Source: Permianibacter sp046297695 (lineage in GTDB: Bacteria > Pseudomonadota > Gammaproteobacteria > Enterobacterales > Permianibacteraceae). Taken from it: a DNA stretch of 64,000 nucleotides. How positions within the stretch are numbered: the stretch's first letter is position 1; each line of letters starts with the position of its first letter. The position numbers and the translations under genes are program-made. Where the stretch lies: contig JBKBHF010000019.1 of NCBI GenBank assembly GCA_046297695.1, positions 1 through 64,000 of the forward strand. The letters run 5' to 3'. The notes beneath the pieces are model-generated. The model searched no databases. It was given only the letters and a program-made list of their open reading frames with translations, and was not told where the DNA came from. Shown in pieces: positions 45,697-53,794 of this stretch.

Positions 45697-46758
45697 TCAA
45701 TAGCTGTGGCTGATAATCAGCCCGCCCCAGACCACACTGCGGTCGCCGGGGCCGTGTTCAATTTCCGAACTCTGGCCGCGCAAGACATAGGAATAGCGCC
45801 AGCCGTTTTCACCGGCGTAGGTGTAGCCAAGCCAGGCTTCGAACACGATCGGTCGCAGTTCGTCGCGGTCAAAGGTCACCTCGCTGTCGCGGAACTGACC
45901 TTGCAAAAAAGCGTTGTAGGCACGGGCGCGAATATTCACGCCGGCCCAGACGTATTGCTCGGGGGCATTGCCTTCGCTGGCGGCAATCGGCACCGATTTT
46001 TCGGCGTAGTCCGCGATCTGCGGGTTGTAACTCCACCACGGCGTCTTGATGTCGCCAAAGCGGGTGGCAAAACCGATACTGGCTTCAGTCAGGTAGCCGA
46101 CCGACGCGCGTAATGTCGTCGTCAATTCACCCGGAGCGCCGGCAAGCTCGCCGCTCCAGCTGCGCGAAGCCCGCGCCACGCTGTAGCGGAAAGTCAGTTC
46201 GCCACCATCGCTGATCTGGTTCTCCCAACCCACTGGTTCTTCCGAACTCAGCAGGTCATGCAGGCCTTCCTGAAAATCTTCAACAAATGGCGCACCGATC
46301 ACGCCCAGCGTCAGCGTCGACAAGTAAGCGACTTCGCGCTCCGGCACGACATTGACCGAGGTGTTGGCGACATACAGCAGGCTCGCATATGGCCGATCAC
46401 CGACTTGCAGCGCGCGGTTCGACAACTCCTGCGGCGTGAACACAGTCAGCCCGAATTCCATGCTGTGGCGCGAGAACGCCGCGTCGTCGTACAAACCGGC
46501 AAAGCCGCTGAAGCGATCCAGCGCGGCGCGACCACCATCGACCGACAGCAGCGCATCGCGAGCCTGGGTGCCGGACAGCGTCACCGACAAGCCGCCGGTG
46601 TAATCACGGTCAGACTTGGTCGGTGCCATCACATCGTTGTCTACATACAGCGCCCAACCGGTGTTCTCCGGCTCGACCTGGAAGTCCTGTGCAGCGGCGG
46701 TCACCGGCAACAGCGCGGCGGCGATTGCCAGGGCCAGAACCGGAAGTTGCGATTTCAT
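45697..46758 (-). CDS. Lipid A deacylase LpxR family protein
   Basis: A 353-residue outer-membrane beta-barrel protein with a signal peptide (MKSQLPVLALAIAAALLPVTAAAQ). The start of the mature part, ALYVDNDVMAPTKSDRDYTGGLSVTLSG, contains the N-D and Y-T-G catalytic-region motif of LpxR (DUF2219), which removes the 3'-linked acyl chain of lipid A. The barrel ends in an aromatic residue (IISHSY). ATG 46758 starts the signal peptide. It precedes the OYE gene and follows the operator described below. Confidence 0.9.
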   Translation of the reverse strand: MKSQLPVLALAIAAALLPVTAAAQDFQVEPENTGWALYVDNDVMAPTKSDRDYTGGLSVTLSGTQARDALLSVDGGRAALDRFSGFAGLYDDAAFSRHSMEFGLTVFTPQELSNRALQVGDRPYASLLYVANTSVNVVPEREVAYLSTLTLGVIGAPFVEDFQEGLHDLLSSEEPVGWENQISDGGELTFRYSVARASRSWSGELAGAPGELTTTLRASVGYLTEASIGFATRFGDIKTPWWSYNPQIADYAEKSVPIAASEGNAPEQYVWAGVNIRARAYNAFLQGQFRDSEVTFDRDELRPIVFEAWLGYTYAGENGWRYSYVLRGQSSEIEHGPGDRSVVWGGLIISHSY

Positions 46759-46781
46759 ACGATCTCTCATCACATTCAGAT

Positions 46782-46794
46782 GACCAGTCGTCTT
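46782..46794. promoter_or_regulatory. TetR-type operator, copy 1 (GACCAGTCGTCTT)
   Basis: Lies 24 bp before the lpxR start on the minus strand, within the expected promoter. Identical 13-bp words occur at 46877 and 47619. GACCAGTCGTC is imperfectly palindromic. See findings. Confidence 0.75.
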
Positions 46795-46805
46795 GTGTGG
46801 GTTTT

Positions 46806-46832
46806 AAAAAAAAGAGCCGATTGAAGGCTCTT
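46806..46832 (-). terminator. Intrinsic terminator upstream of lpxR
   Basis: Stem AAGAGCC/GGCTCTT (46812-46818, 46826-46832) with a 7-base loop, followed on the minus strand by about eight U (46806-46813). It would end transcripts arriving from the TetR side before lpxR. Confidence 0.8.
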
Positions 46833-46876
46833 GCTTCCCACGGTGCTGCGCTATTCTTGCTGCACCACAACAATCT

Positions 46877-46889
46877 GACCAGTCGTCTT
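46877..46889. promoter_or_regulatory. TetR-type operator, copy 2
   Basis: Same 13-bp word as at 46782, between the two terminators. If a promoter accompanies it, the transcript would be only about 60-80 nt. Confidence 0.65.
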
Positions 46890-46900
46890 ATTCACACTTC

Positions 46901-46923
46901 AAAAAAAGAGGCGGCTTGCCTCT
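46901..46923 (-). terminator. Intrinsic terminator of the TetR gene
   Basis: Stem AGAGGC/GCCTCT with loop GGCTT (46907-46912, 46918-46923), followed on the minus strand by seven U (46901-46907). It lies 93 bp after the TetR stop. Confidence 0.8.
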
Positions 46924-47016
46924 CGTCAGGTTCAGCCAGGCAGGCGGTATTTTCCATCCTGCCTTTCGGAGTCAGCGCAGAGAGTGAATACTCACACCTG
47001 GCACTTCTGTCCCTAT

Positions 47017-47604
47017 TCAATGCACCAGACACACCGCTTTCAGCACCCGCATGAAGGCCTGCAGCGGCTCGTCATTTTTGGTGGCCTTCATCCGCATCAG
47101 CGCCCCTTCCCAGGCGTAGAAGATGAACTCGGCCGAATCGGACGGGTTGCGGTCCGCTGGCAGATCGCCCTTTGCCTGCGCTTCGGCCAGACACTGGGCG
47201 ATCATCTTGACCTTGGCACACATCAGCTCATTGATGCGCTCACGCATCGGCTCGCTGACATCGGCCATTTCCTGGCACAGGTTGCCGATGATGCAACCAC
47301 CGGAAAACCCATTCTCGGCCTGGTAGCGCAACGCGCCTTCAAAGTAATTGACCACCCGGGTCAGTGGCGCGACTGCGGCATCGGTCAGCACGGCCTTGGC
47401 GCAAGCGCTGGACTGTTCTGCCAACCGGGTCAGACCCTCGACCGCAAAGGCTTCTTTGCTGTCGAAATAGTTGTAGAACGAGCCCTTCGGAACGCCAGCG
47501 GCGTCCACGATGTCCTGCACTCCCGTTCCGTTGTAACCCTGGCGGAAAATCACCGCCATGCCGGATTCGAGCAGATGCTGCTTTTTGTCAGTGCTTGCGT
47601 TCAT
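47017..47604 (-). CDS. TetR/AcrR family regulator
   Basis: A 195-residue TetR protein: HTH GMAVIFRQGYNGTGVQDIVDAAGVPKGSFYNYFDSKEAFAVEGL at ~15-55, and an all-helical ligand domain (GFSGGCIIGNLCQEMADVSEPMRERINELM) like those of NemR/AcuR-type electrophile-sensing regulators. It carries several Cys (ACAKAV, GGCIIGNLC, MCAKV) that could be sensors. It likely represses itself through the operator at 47619 and the lpxR-OYE genes through 46782 and 46877. Confidence 0.9.
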   Translation of the reverse strand: MNASTDKKQHLLESGMAVIFRQGYNGTGVQDIVDAAGVPKGSFYNYFDSKEAFAVEGLTRLAEQSSACAKAVLTDAAVAPLTRVVNYFEGALRYQAENGFSGGCIIGNLCQEMADVSEPMRERINELMCAKVKMIAQCLAEAQAKGDLPADRNPSDSAEFIFYAWEGALMRMKATKNDEPLQAFMRVLKAVCLVH

Positions 47605-47618
47605 GGCAAGAATAATAT

Positions 47619-47631
47619 GACCAGTCGTCTT
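47619..47631. promoter_or_regulatory. TetR-type operator, copy 3 (autoregulation)
   Basis: GACCAGTCGTCTT, 15 bp before the TetR start on the minus strand, identical to the copies near lpxR. Position suits autorepression. Confidence 0.75.
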
Positions 47632-47774
47632 AAGCTGTCAAGCGGATTTCAGTATTGACCGAAAACCCCAAGAAAATCAATCGAATAAGCAGATGGCGAC
47701 GGCCCGGCGCCTGACCACGAGCGCTCACAAGTCAGCCACACCAGGAAAAGCCGACTGGCAGGAGTGCTCGGATG

Positions 47775-49013
47775 CTAGTCAGCACCGGCCTTGCCTTCGC
47801 CCAGTTCGGTCGCCGGTAGAACCAGGCTGATGAAAGCCGCCAGCAGCAACATGGCCGCCGACACCAGCAGGCAAAGCGTCAGGCCGTACTGCTGGAACAA
47901 CCAGCCCGACAATACCGTGCCGAGCAAACGCCCAAGCGCGTTCGACATGTAATAGAAGCCAACATCGAGCGACACGCCATCGGCTTTGGCGTAACTGACA
48001 ATCAGATAACTGTGCAGCGAAGAATTGATCGCAAACAGCGCGCCGAACAGCAGCAAACCGCCGAGCAGCGCAACTTCCGGCTGCACCGATTGCCACAGCC
48101 CCAGCGCGATCGCGGCCGGCACCAGTGCCAGCAACAGTGCCCAGAAAAACACCTGCACGCCATCGCGGCGCTGGCCCGCGCGGCTGCCGGTGAGCCACGG
48201 CGCCGCGGCCTGGACGATACCGTAGCCAATGATCCACAACGCCAGAAAACCACCGATCTGCCAGAAATCCCAACCGAACTGCACAGTCAAATACACCGGC
48301 AGCGCGACGACAAACCAGACATCTCGCGCGCCAAACAAAAACAGCCGCGCCGCCGACAGCACGTTGATGGCGCGGCTCTTGGACAACAGCTCGCGAAATT
48401 TCGGCTTGGCTTTGGCTTTACCCAGATCGCGGCGCAGCATCAACACACAGGCGATGCCTGCCAGCGCCAATACCGTCGCCATGGCCAATACCGCGCCCTG
48501 AAATCCCAACGCGGTCAGCAGCAGACCGCCGAGAAAGAAACCTGCCCCCTTGAGTGCGTTCTTGGAACCGGTCAGCAACGCCACCCAGCGGTACAGCGTC
48601 TGCTGCGCATCCGGCTTCACCAACAGCTTGATGCTGCTCTTGGCGCTCATCTTGTTCAGATCCTTGGCAATACCAGACAAGCCCTGCGCCGCCATCACCA
48701 GCGGAATGCTCAGCAGCGCGGTCGGCACCGCCAACATCAGCAGCGCGATCACCTGCAACAGCAGCCCGATATGCATGGTGCGGTTCAGCCCGATATGGGC
48801 GCCGAGCCAGCCGCCGATCAGATTGGTAACCACGCCGAATATTTCGTAAAACAGAAACAGCGCCGCCAGCTGCAACGGCGAATAGCCAAGCTGATGAAAG
48901 TGCAGCAACACCAGCATGCGCAAGGCGCCATCACTGAGCGTGAACAGCCAGTAGTTGCCGGTGATGATCAGGTATTGCCGGACATCGGCGGACAGGGTTG
49001 TCAGGGCGGTCAT
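47775..49013 (-). CDS. arsJ: Organoarsenical efflux MFS transporter ArsJ
   Basis: A 412-residue MFS protein with ~12 membrane helices. NYWLFTLSDGALRMLVLLHFHQLGYSPLQLA, LFYEIFGVVTNLIGGWLG and LFGARDVWFVVALPVYL match ArsJ. ArsJ exports 1-arseno-3-phosphoglycerate made by a partner GAPDH, which here sits directly upstream (ending 336 bp away). It is the last gene of the ars operon. Confidence 0.93.
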   Translation of the reverse strand: MTALTTLSADVRQYLIITGNYWLFTLSDGALRMLVLLHFHQLGYSPLQLAALFLFYEIFGVVTNLIGGWLGAHIGLNRTMHIGLLLQVIALLMLAVPTALLSIPLVMAAQGLSGIAKDLNKMSAKSSIKLLVKPDAQQTLYRWVALLTGSKNALKGAGFFLGGLLLTALGFQGAVLAMATVLALAGIACVLMLRRDLGKAKAKPKFRELLSKSRAINVLSAARLFLFGARDVWFVVALPVYLTVQFGWDFWQIGGFLALWIIGYGIVQAAAPWLTGSRAGQRRDGVQVFFWALLLALVPAAIALGLWQSVQPEVALLGGLLLFGALFAINSSLHSYLIVSYAKADGVSLDVGFYYMSNALGRLLGTVLSGWLFQQYGLTLCLLVSAAMLLLAAFISLVLPATELGEGKAGAD

Positions 49014-49051
49014 TTAGCGTCTCTGCGCATAAGTTCTTCGCGTAGTTGAAG

Positions 49052-49090
49052 CCCCTCGCCCCTCGTGGGAGAGGGGTTGGGGAGAGGGGG
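49052..49090. repeat. Dispersed GC-rich repeat, copy A
   Basis: CCCCTCGCCCCTCGTGGGAGAGGGGTT- followed by GGGGAGAGGGGG. An inverted near-copy lies at 55062-55099 beside the ABC exporter. Confidence 0.75.
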
Positions 49091-49218
49091 AAAAAGTCGC
49101 AACAAGCTCGAATTCCAATTTGCCCGTGCCATCCATTTTAGGATCGACTTTGGTTGCGACTCTTCAAAAAATTTGCACTCAAAATTGCACACCAATCTGG
49201 CAGTCAACGGCATTTCGC

Positions 49219-49239
49219 CCCCTCCTTGGCAAGGAGGGG
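49219..49239. repeat. Dispersed 21-bp hairpin CCCCTCCTT-N3-AAGGAGGGG, copy 2
   Basis: Same arms as 775-795, loop GGC. Confidence 0.75.
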
Positions 49240-49287
49240 AATGAAGGCATAGCAAGCAAAGTCGCTCTTACAAAAGCACTGCAGCAT

Positions 49288-49309
49288 CGCGGCTGAAGCC
49301 GCTCCCACA
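49288..49309. repeat. REP-like palindromic sequence
   Basis: CGCGGCTGAAGCCGCTCCCAC resembles the REP elements found between genes in Pseudomonas-related bacteria. Only one copy is visible in the window. Confidence 0.5.
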
Positions 49310-49349
49310 GCAGCCTTTCCCAAGAATGGCGGGCACAACCATCGAACTA

Positions 49350-50354
49350 TCAGCTCGTTTTGCCGACTTTCACCGCCAACTCAAAGGTCCGGTTGGCGTA
49401 GCCCCATTCGTTGTCATACCAGGCGTAGATTTTGACTTGGGTGCCGGCCACCACCATGGTCGACAAGGCATCGACAATGCTGGAGCGTGGGTCGGTGCGG
49501 TAATCGATCGACACCAGCGGTTTCGGTTCATAACCGAGGATGCCTTTGAGCGGGCCTTCGGCCGCAGCTTTCAGCAAACCGTTTACCTCGTCAGCAGTGG
49601 TTGCGCGCTCGACTTCGAACACGCAATCGGTCAGCGACGCGACGGTCAACGGCACCCGCACGGCGTGGCCATTCAAGCGGCCTTTCAGTTCCGGGAAAAT
49701 TTCGGTGATCGCGGTAGCCGATCCGGTTGTGGTCGGGATCAACGATTCACCGCAGGCGCGGGCCCGGCGCAAGTCTTTGTGCGCGGCATCGATAATCGTT
49801 TGGGTGTTGGTCAGGCAGTGAATGGTGGTCATCGAGCCATGCTTGATCCCGAGCGATTCGTGGATCACTTTCACCACCGGTGCGAGACAGTTGGTGGTAC
49901 AGCTCGCGGCGGTGACGATGCGATGCTCAGTCGGGTTGAACAAGTGATCGTTGACGCCCATCACCACGTTCAGCACACCTTTTTCTTTCACCGGCGCCGT
50001 GACCACGACACGCTTGACGCCCTGATCGAGATAGGCCTGCAGTGCGGTGGTGGTTTTCATTTTGCCACTGGCTTCAACCACGACATCGCAGCCGGACCAG
50101 TCGGTATCGGCAATCGCCTTGTTGCCGGTGAACGCAACGGCTTTGCCGTCGATGATCAGCGCGCCTGTTTCATTGGCAATCGCATGCGGCCAGCGGCCGT
50201 GCACCGAATCAAACTCCAGCAGATGGGCAAACGTGGCAGCATCACCCGCCGGATCATTGATCTGAACAAACTCGACGTCGCTGCGGCCCCAACCGGCGCG
50301 CAACACCAAACGTCCCATGCGGCCGAAACCATTGATACCGATCTTGATGCTCAT
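49350..50354 (-). CDS. gapdh: ArsJ-associated glyceraldehyde-3-phosphate dehydrogenase
   Basis: A 334-residue GAPDH with INGFGRMGRL, catalytic Cys152 in ASCTTNCLAP, the His partner in TTIHCLTNTQ and WYDNEWGYANR at the C-terminus. In an ars operon next to arsJ, this enzyme is expected to use arsenate in place of phosphate and produce 1-arseno-3-phosphoglycerate, which ArsJ exports. That is a detoxification route distinct from ArsC/ACR3. Confidence 0.95.
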   Translation of the reverse strand: MSIKIGINGFGRMGRLVLRAGWGRSDVEFVQINDPAGDAATFAHLLEFDSVHGRWPHAIANETGALIIDGKAVAFTGNKAIADTDWSGCDVVVEASGKMKTTTALQAYLDQGVKRVVVTAPVKEKGVLNVVMGVNDHLFNPTEHRIVTAASCTTNCLAPVVKVIHESLGIKHGSMTTIHCLTNTQTIIDAAHKDLRRARACGESLIPTTTGSATAITEIFPELKGRLNGHAVRVPLTVASLTDCVFEVERATTADEVNGLLKAAAEGPLKGILGYEPKPLVSIDYRTDPRSSIVDALSTMVVAGTQVKIYAWYDNEWGYANRTFELAVKVGKTS

Positions 50355-50487
50355 CTGCGTTTTCCCTGTCTTGAAAGTGCTCTTGAAAGTGGTCTTGAAA
50401 GTAGCTGTCGCTGGCAGCTTAGCTTGCCATGCTTGAGTGACTGGTTGATTACGCCCACCATTTCCGCAGTTCTAAGTTTGGCGTTAT

Positions 50488-50895
50488 TCAGCCTTTGCTG
50501 TTGATCAAAACGAATAGCTTGATGCGCTCGCGCAATGCCTTTGCCACTCGCAGGAATGGCATCGGCTCACTGCTGGTAACAGGGTCTTCAAAATCCCAAG
50601 CCAAATACTCACCGGCGCCTGGTAGCGTCTCGCACTCCTGACGGGCTTTGTCACAGAGCGTGATCACATAATCGAATTGTTGACCACGAAACTCACTGAC
50701 CGCCTTGCTCCGTAACCCGGTTGGGTCAACATCAAGCTCGTGTAAAGCATGTAGCGCACTGGGATGTACGCCAGTTGGCTGATTGCCGGCACTGAACACC
50801 TCAAACTGCACACCGGCCATCTGCCGCAGCAGGGCTTCGGCCATCTGCGAGCGCGCCGCATTGGAGCTGCACAGAAACAACACCCGCTTTTTCAT
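50488..50895 (-). CDS. arsC: Arsenate reductase ArsC, thioredoxin-coupled type
   Basis: A 135-residue LMW-phosphatase-fold reductase: Cys9-x-x-Asn-x-x-Arg in CSSNAARS, and a second redox pair Cys81 and Cys88 in ITLCDKARQECETLPG. The Cys9/Cys81/Cys88 spacing is that of the thioredoxin-coupled ArsC of the pI258 plasmid type (Cys10/82/89). It overlaps the end of the acr3 gene by 4 bp. Confidence 0.93.
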   Translation of the reverse strand: MKKRVLFLCSSNAARSQMAEALLRQMAGVQFEVFSAGNQPTGVHPSALHALHELDVDPTGLRSKAVSEFRGQQFDYVITLCDKARQECETLPGAGEYLAWDFEDPVTSSEPMPFLRVAKALRERIKLFVLINSKG

Positions 50896-51980
50896 GAGTT
50901 TTGCTCCACGGATTGTACCTTTGGTCGCACTGCATTGACCGATTCATCAAACCAGCGCGTCCTGAGCCAGAGCGCCACGCTGACCAGGGCAATCAGCACC
51001 GGCACTTCCACCAATGGCCCGATAACGGTGGCAAACGCCACCGGTGACGCCAGCCCAAAGGTCGCGACGGCGACTGCAATGGCCAGTTCAAAGTTGTTGC
51101 TTGCGGCGGTGAACGCCAGCGATGTCGTCCGTGGGTAATCGGCGCCCAGCCATTTGCCCATGGCAAAACTGACCGCGAACATCACGACAAAGTAAATCGC
51201 CAGCGGTAACGCGATACGGAGCACATCGAACGGCAGTTGCAACACCAACTCGCCTTTGAGACTGAACATCGCGGCGATGGTGAACAGCAGTGCGATCAAG
51301 GTCAGCGGGCTGATGCGCGGCAGAAACTGGCGCTGGTACCAATCGCTGCCGCGACGGCGGATCAGCACGAATCGGGTCAGAAAGCCAGCGACAAACGGAA
51401 TACCGAGATAGATCAGCACCGATTCGGCAATACTGCTAAAGCTGACCTCGATGATCTGACCTTGCAGCCCGAACAGCGGCGGCAACAGCCCGAGAAAAAT
51501 CCAGGCATAGACACTGAAAAACAGAATCTGAAACAGACTATTGAACGCCACCAGACCGGCAACGTAATGGCTGTGACCGCCGGCAATCTGGTTCCAGACC
51601 AGCACCATCGCGATGCAGCGGGCCAGGCCAATCAGGATCAGCCCGGTCATGTATTCCGGTTGGTCGGAAAGAAACAGTACGGCGAGGCCGAACATCAATA
51701 GCGGGCCAATCAACCAGTTCTGAATCAGGGACAGCGCCAGCACGCGTTTGTCCTTGAACACTTCCGGCAGCTCGGCGTAATCCACTTTGGCGAGTGGTGG
51801 GTACATCATCACGACCAGACCAATGGCAATCGGCACGTTGGTTACGCCGACCGAAAGGCTATTGAGCCACGTCGGCAAGCCCGGCAGAAAATGCGCCAGC
51901 ACGATGCCAAGCGCCATCGCCAGAAAAATCCAGACGGTCAGATAGCGGTCAAGAAACGCAAGCTTGGCAGTGGCAAGCAC
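50892..51980 (-). CDS. acr3: Arsenite efflux transporter ACR3
   Basis: A 362-residue, ten-helix transporter: GLVVMMYPPLAKVDY, the signature LIGLARCIAMVLVWN with the essential Cys122, SNNFELAIAVAVATFGLASPVAFATVIGPLVEVPVLI. It exports arsenite formed by ArsC. It starts with GTG at 51980, with AGGAGA upstream; its stop overlaps the next arsC (ATGA). Confidence 0.95.
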   Translation of the reverse strand: MLATAKLAFLDRYLTVWIFLAMALGIVLAHFLPGLPTWLNSLSVGVTNVPIAIGLVVMMYPPLAKVDYAELPEVFKDKRVLALSLIQNWLIGPLLMFGLAVLFLSDQPEYMTGLILIGLARCIAMVLVWNQIAGGHSHYVAGLVAFNSLFQILFFSVYAWIFLGLLPPLFGLQGQIIEVSFSSIAESVLIYLGIPFVAGFLTRFVLIRRRGSDWYQRQFLPRISPLTLIALLFTIAAMFSLKGELVLQLPFDVLRIALPLAIYFVVMFAVSFAMGKWLGADYPRTTSLAFTAASNNFELAIAVAVATFGLASPVAFATVIGPLVEVPVLIALVSVALWLRTRWFDESVNAVRPKVQSVEQNS

Positions 51981-51993
51981 GGTGCTTCTCCTG

Positions 51994-52470
51994 TTACAGC
52001 TGGCCGATGCGCTGCAGTTCGCTCAGCAACGCCTCGGCGTTCATCTGGTCGAGCGGCAGCGACAACAAGGCTTGGGTGCGGCGACTGATGTGCGCCAGCG
52101 TCGCGGCAAACGCCGCATCCATATCGGCTTCGCTGCCCTGACATTCCGACGGGTCGGACAAGCCCCAATGCGCTTTCACGGCCGACCCGAAAAACACCGG
52201 GCAGGCTTCGCCAGCGGCTTTGTCGCAAACCGTGATCACGATGTCCGGATGCAAGTCAGCGAGATCGTCCGAGGACTTGCTGTACAGCCCCTCGGTGCGG
52301 ATGCCGGCCTGCTGCAAGGTTTTCAGCGTCAGCGGATGCACCACGCCTTTCGGAAAGCTGCCGGCGCTGTAGGCACGCCAGCCGGCTGGTGCGTAATGGT
52401 TGAACACCGCTTCCGACAGAATGCTGCGGCAACTGTTGGCGGTGCAGAGAAACAGAATCTTGCGGCTCAT
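51994..52470 (-). CDS. arsC: Arsenate reductase ArsC, second type
   Basis: A 158-residue LMW-phosphatase-like ArsC: CTANSCRS (Cys9, plus Cys14), and Cys82/Cys90 in ITVCDKAAGEACPVFFGSAVKAHWGL followed by the SDPSEC loop. The HWGL-DPS segment and longer C-terminal helix mark a different subgroup from the 135-residue enzyme in the same operon. Its start overlaps the arsR stop (ATGA). Confidence 0.92.
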   Translation of the reverse strand: MSRKILFLCTANSCRSILSEAVFNHYAPAGWRAYSAGSFPKGVVHPLTLKTLQQAGIRTEGLYSKSSDDLADLHPDIVITVCDKAAGEACPVFFGSAVKAHWGLSDPSECQGSEADMDAAFAATLAHISRRTQALLSLPLDQMNAEALLSELQRIGQL

Positions 52471-52862
52471 GTGCCGGTTTTCCCGCCTGGTTCGGCAATG
52501 CCAGTCGTTATCGTTACGCCCGTCGGCGGGCAGCTGTCATCACAGCTCGTGCAGCTTGGCGTGGTCAGCTCGCAAGACTCGCCTTCGCAGCAATTGGCGG
52601 TCAGAAAGCCGAGCAGATCGTTCATCGTGCGGTAATTGGCCGAGTAGAAAATGAACCGGCTTTCCTGCCGCGCTTTCACCAGCCCGGCATGACTCAACGC
52701 CTTCAGATGGAAGGACAGGGTCGCCGGCGCCACCGACAGCGCGGCGCCGATTTCGCCCACGGACAGCCCAGCCGGGCCTTTTGCAACCAGCAGGCGGTAA
52801 ATGGCGAGCCGGGTGGACTGGGCCAGCGCGGCAAGCAGGGTAACGGCGTTTTCAGATTCCAT
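52467..52862 (-). CDS. arsR: Arsenical resistance repressor ArsR
   Basis: A 131-residue ArsR/SmtB winged-helix protein (AALAQSTRLAIYRLLV, LSVAPATLSFHLKALSHAGLV). The usual ELCVCDL metal site in helix 3 is absent; instead the C-terminal region has Cys91, Cys92 and Cys97 (NCCEGESC), like the Acidithiobacillus-type ArsR, followed by further Cys (PSCTSCDDSC). It should repress this operon until As(III) binds. Confidence 0.93.
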   Translation of the reverse strand: MESENAVTLLAALAQSTRLAIYRLLVAKGPAGLSVGEIGAALSVAPATLSFHLKALSHAGLVKARQESRFIFYSANYRTMNDLLGFLTANCCEGESCELTTPSCTSCDDSCPPTGVTITTGIAEPGGKTGT

Positions 52863-52882
52863 ATTTCTATGTTTATCGAAAT
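52863..52882 (-). promoter_or_regulatory. Candidate ArsR operator
   Basis: ATTTC (52863-52867), ten bases, GAAAT (52878-52882) directly upstream of arsR, within an AT-rich patch (ATATTTC...GATATC). Inverted-repeat placement suits an ArsR site. Not verified. Confidence 0.45.
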
Positions 52883-53007
52883 GATATCACAGAGTCAAGT
52901 CTGAACGCTTGGCGTCAAGGCCCCGACGGCTGACGGCAACTGACACACGCCTGCAATATTTCTGTTCCTAGACTACGACGCCTCGATATTTCTACTGGAG
53001 TCGAATC

Positions 53008-53286
53008 ATGTTCAAACCCACCCTCATCAGTACCCTGCTTGCCGCCACCTTCTCGATCGCCGCCATGGCCGCCAGCCCGCATGACAAGCCAGGCTTCGTC
53101 ACGTTTGAAGTCGACGGTCGGCTGTGGGTTTTCAAGGAAGGTTCGCCGGACTTGAAGGAATTCGAACAGCACGGCGAGCTGGTCAAGATGGTCACTGAAA
53201 TCGGCGTCGGCCCGAACGGCATGACGGTCCGCTCGGGTGACAGCGAAACCATCAAGGCCTACTTGGAAGCAAGCAAGAAGTCTTGA
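53008..53286 (+). CDS. Small secreted protein, unknown
   Basis: A 92-residue protein with a signal peptide (MFKPTLISTLLAATFSIAAMAA) and a compact mature part (GFVTFEVDGRLWVFKEGSPDLKEFEQHGELVKMVTEIGVGPNGMTVRSGDSETIKAYLEA). No family recognised. GGAG lies upstream of ATG 53008. It is divergent from arsR, with no obvious link. Confidence 0.75.
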   Translation: MFKPTLISTLLAATFSIAAMAASPHDKPGFVTFEVDGRLWVFKEGSPDLKEFEQHGELVKMVTEIGVGPNGMTVRSGDSETIKAYLEASKKS

Positions 53287-53320
53287 TCGCGCTGGCGACG
53301 GCAACCTCGTTATCGAGACA

Positions 53321-53346
53321 AAGCCCGGCCATTGCCGGGCTTTTCG
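53321..53346 (+). terminator. Intrinsic terminator
   Basis: 9-bp stem AAGCCCGGC/GCCGGGCTT (53321-53329, 53334-53342) with loop CATT and trailing TT. It serves the small secreted-protein gene and, on the other strand, the YnfA gene. Confidence 0.85.
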
Positions 53347-53358
53347 TTTGCGCCCCCG

Positions 53359-53691
53359 TCAGCGCGCCGCCGGCTGCAACGCAATGATCGTCATGCCGGC
53401 CAGCGCCAAGCCGGCGCCCAGCCAATCCCAGCGGGTCAGTGCGATACCGTCGACCAGATACAACCAGATCAGCGCCACCACGACATACATGCCGCCATAA
53501 GCGGCATAGGTCCGGCCGGCGGCGGTCGGGTGCAAGGTCAGCAGCCAGGCAAACAGCGCCAGCGACAAGGCTGCCGGCACCAGCAGCCACGCACTCTTGC
53601 CCTGCTTGAGCACCAGCCACGGCAAATAGCAGCCGACGATCTCGGCGACCGCGGTCAGGGCAAACAGGCCGGTGATTTTCAGTAGCTCCAT
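53359..53691 (-). CDS. ynfA: YnfA/UPF0060 family membrane protein
   Basis: A 110-residue, four-helix small membrane protein: LFALTAVAEIVGCYLPWL, GRTYAAYGGMYVVVALIWLYLVDGIALTRWDWLGAGLALAGMTIIAL. Matches UPF0060 (YnfA), which resembles small-multidrug-resistance proteins. Start MELLKITG at 53691; the longer upstream frame is non-coding. Confidence 0.92.
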   Translation of the reverse strand: MELLKITGLFALTAVAEIVGCYLPWLVLKQGKSAWLLVPAALSLALFAWLLTLHPTAAGRTYAAYGGMYVVVALIWLYLVDGIALTRWDWLGAGLALAGMTIIALQPAAR

Positions 53692-53794
53692 TACGACACC
53701 TTTTTTAGCGCTCTCAGTTGCGAACGTCACTGTGTTGCTGGTTGTTGCTCGTCGCTCATCTTCCAGGCGGCAACAACTTGATCGATGGCACAGC

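Larger units (their letters stand above)
49014..49349. other. 336-bp gap between arsJ and gapdh containing three dispersed repeats
   Basis: No gene. It holds a GC-rich repeat (49052-49090), the 21-bp hairpin (49219-49239) and a REP-like sequence GCGGCTGAAGCCGCTCCCAC (49289-49308). Confidence 0.75.
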
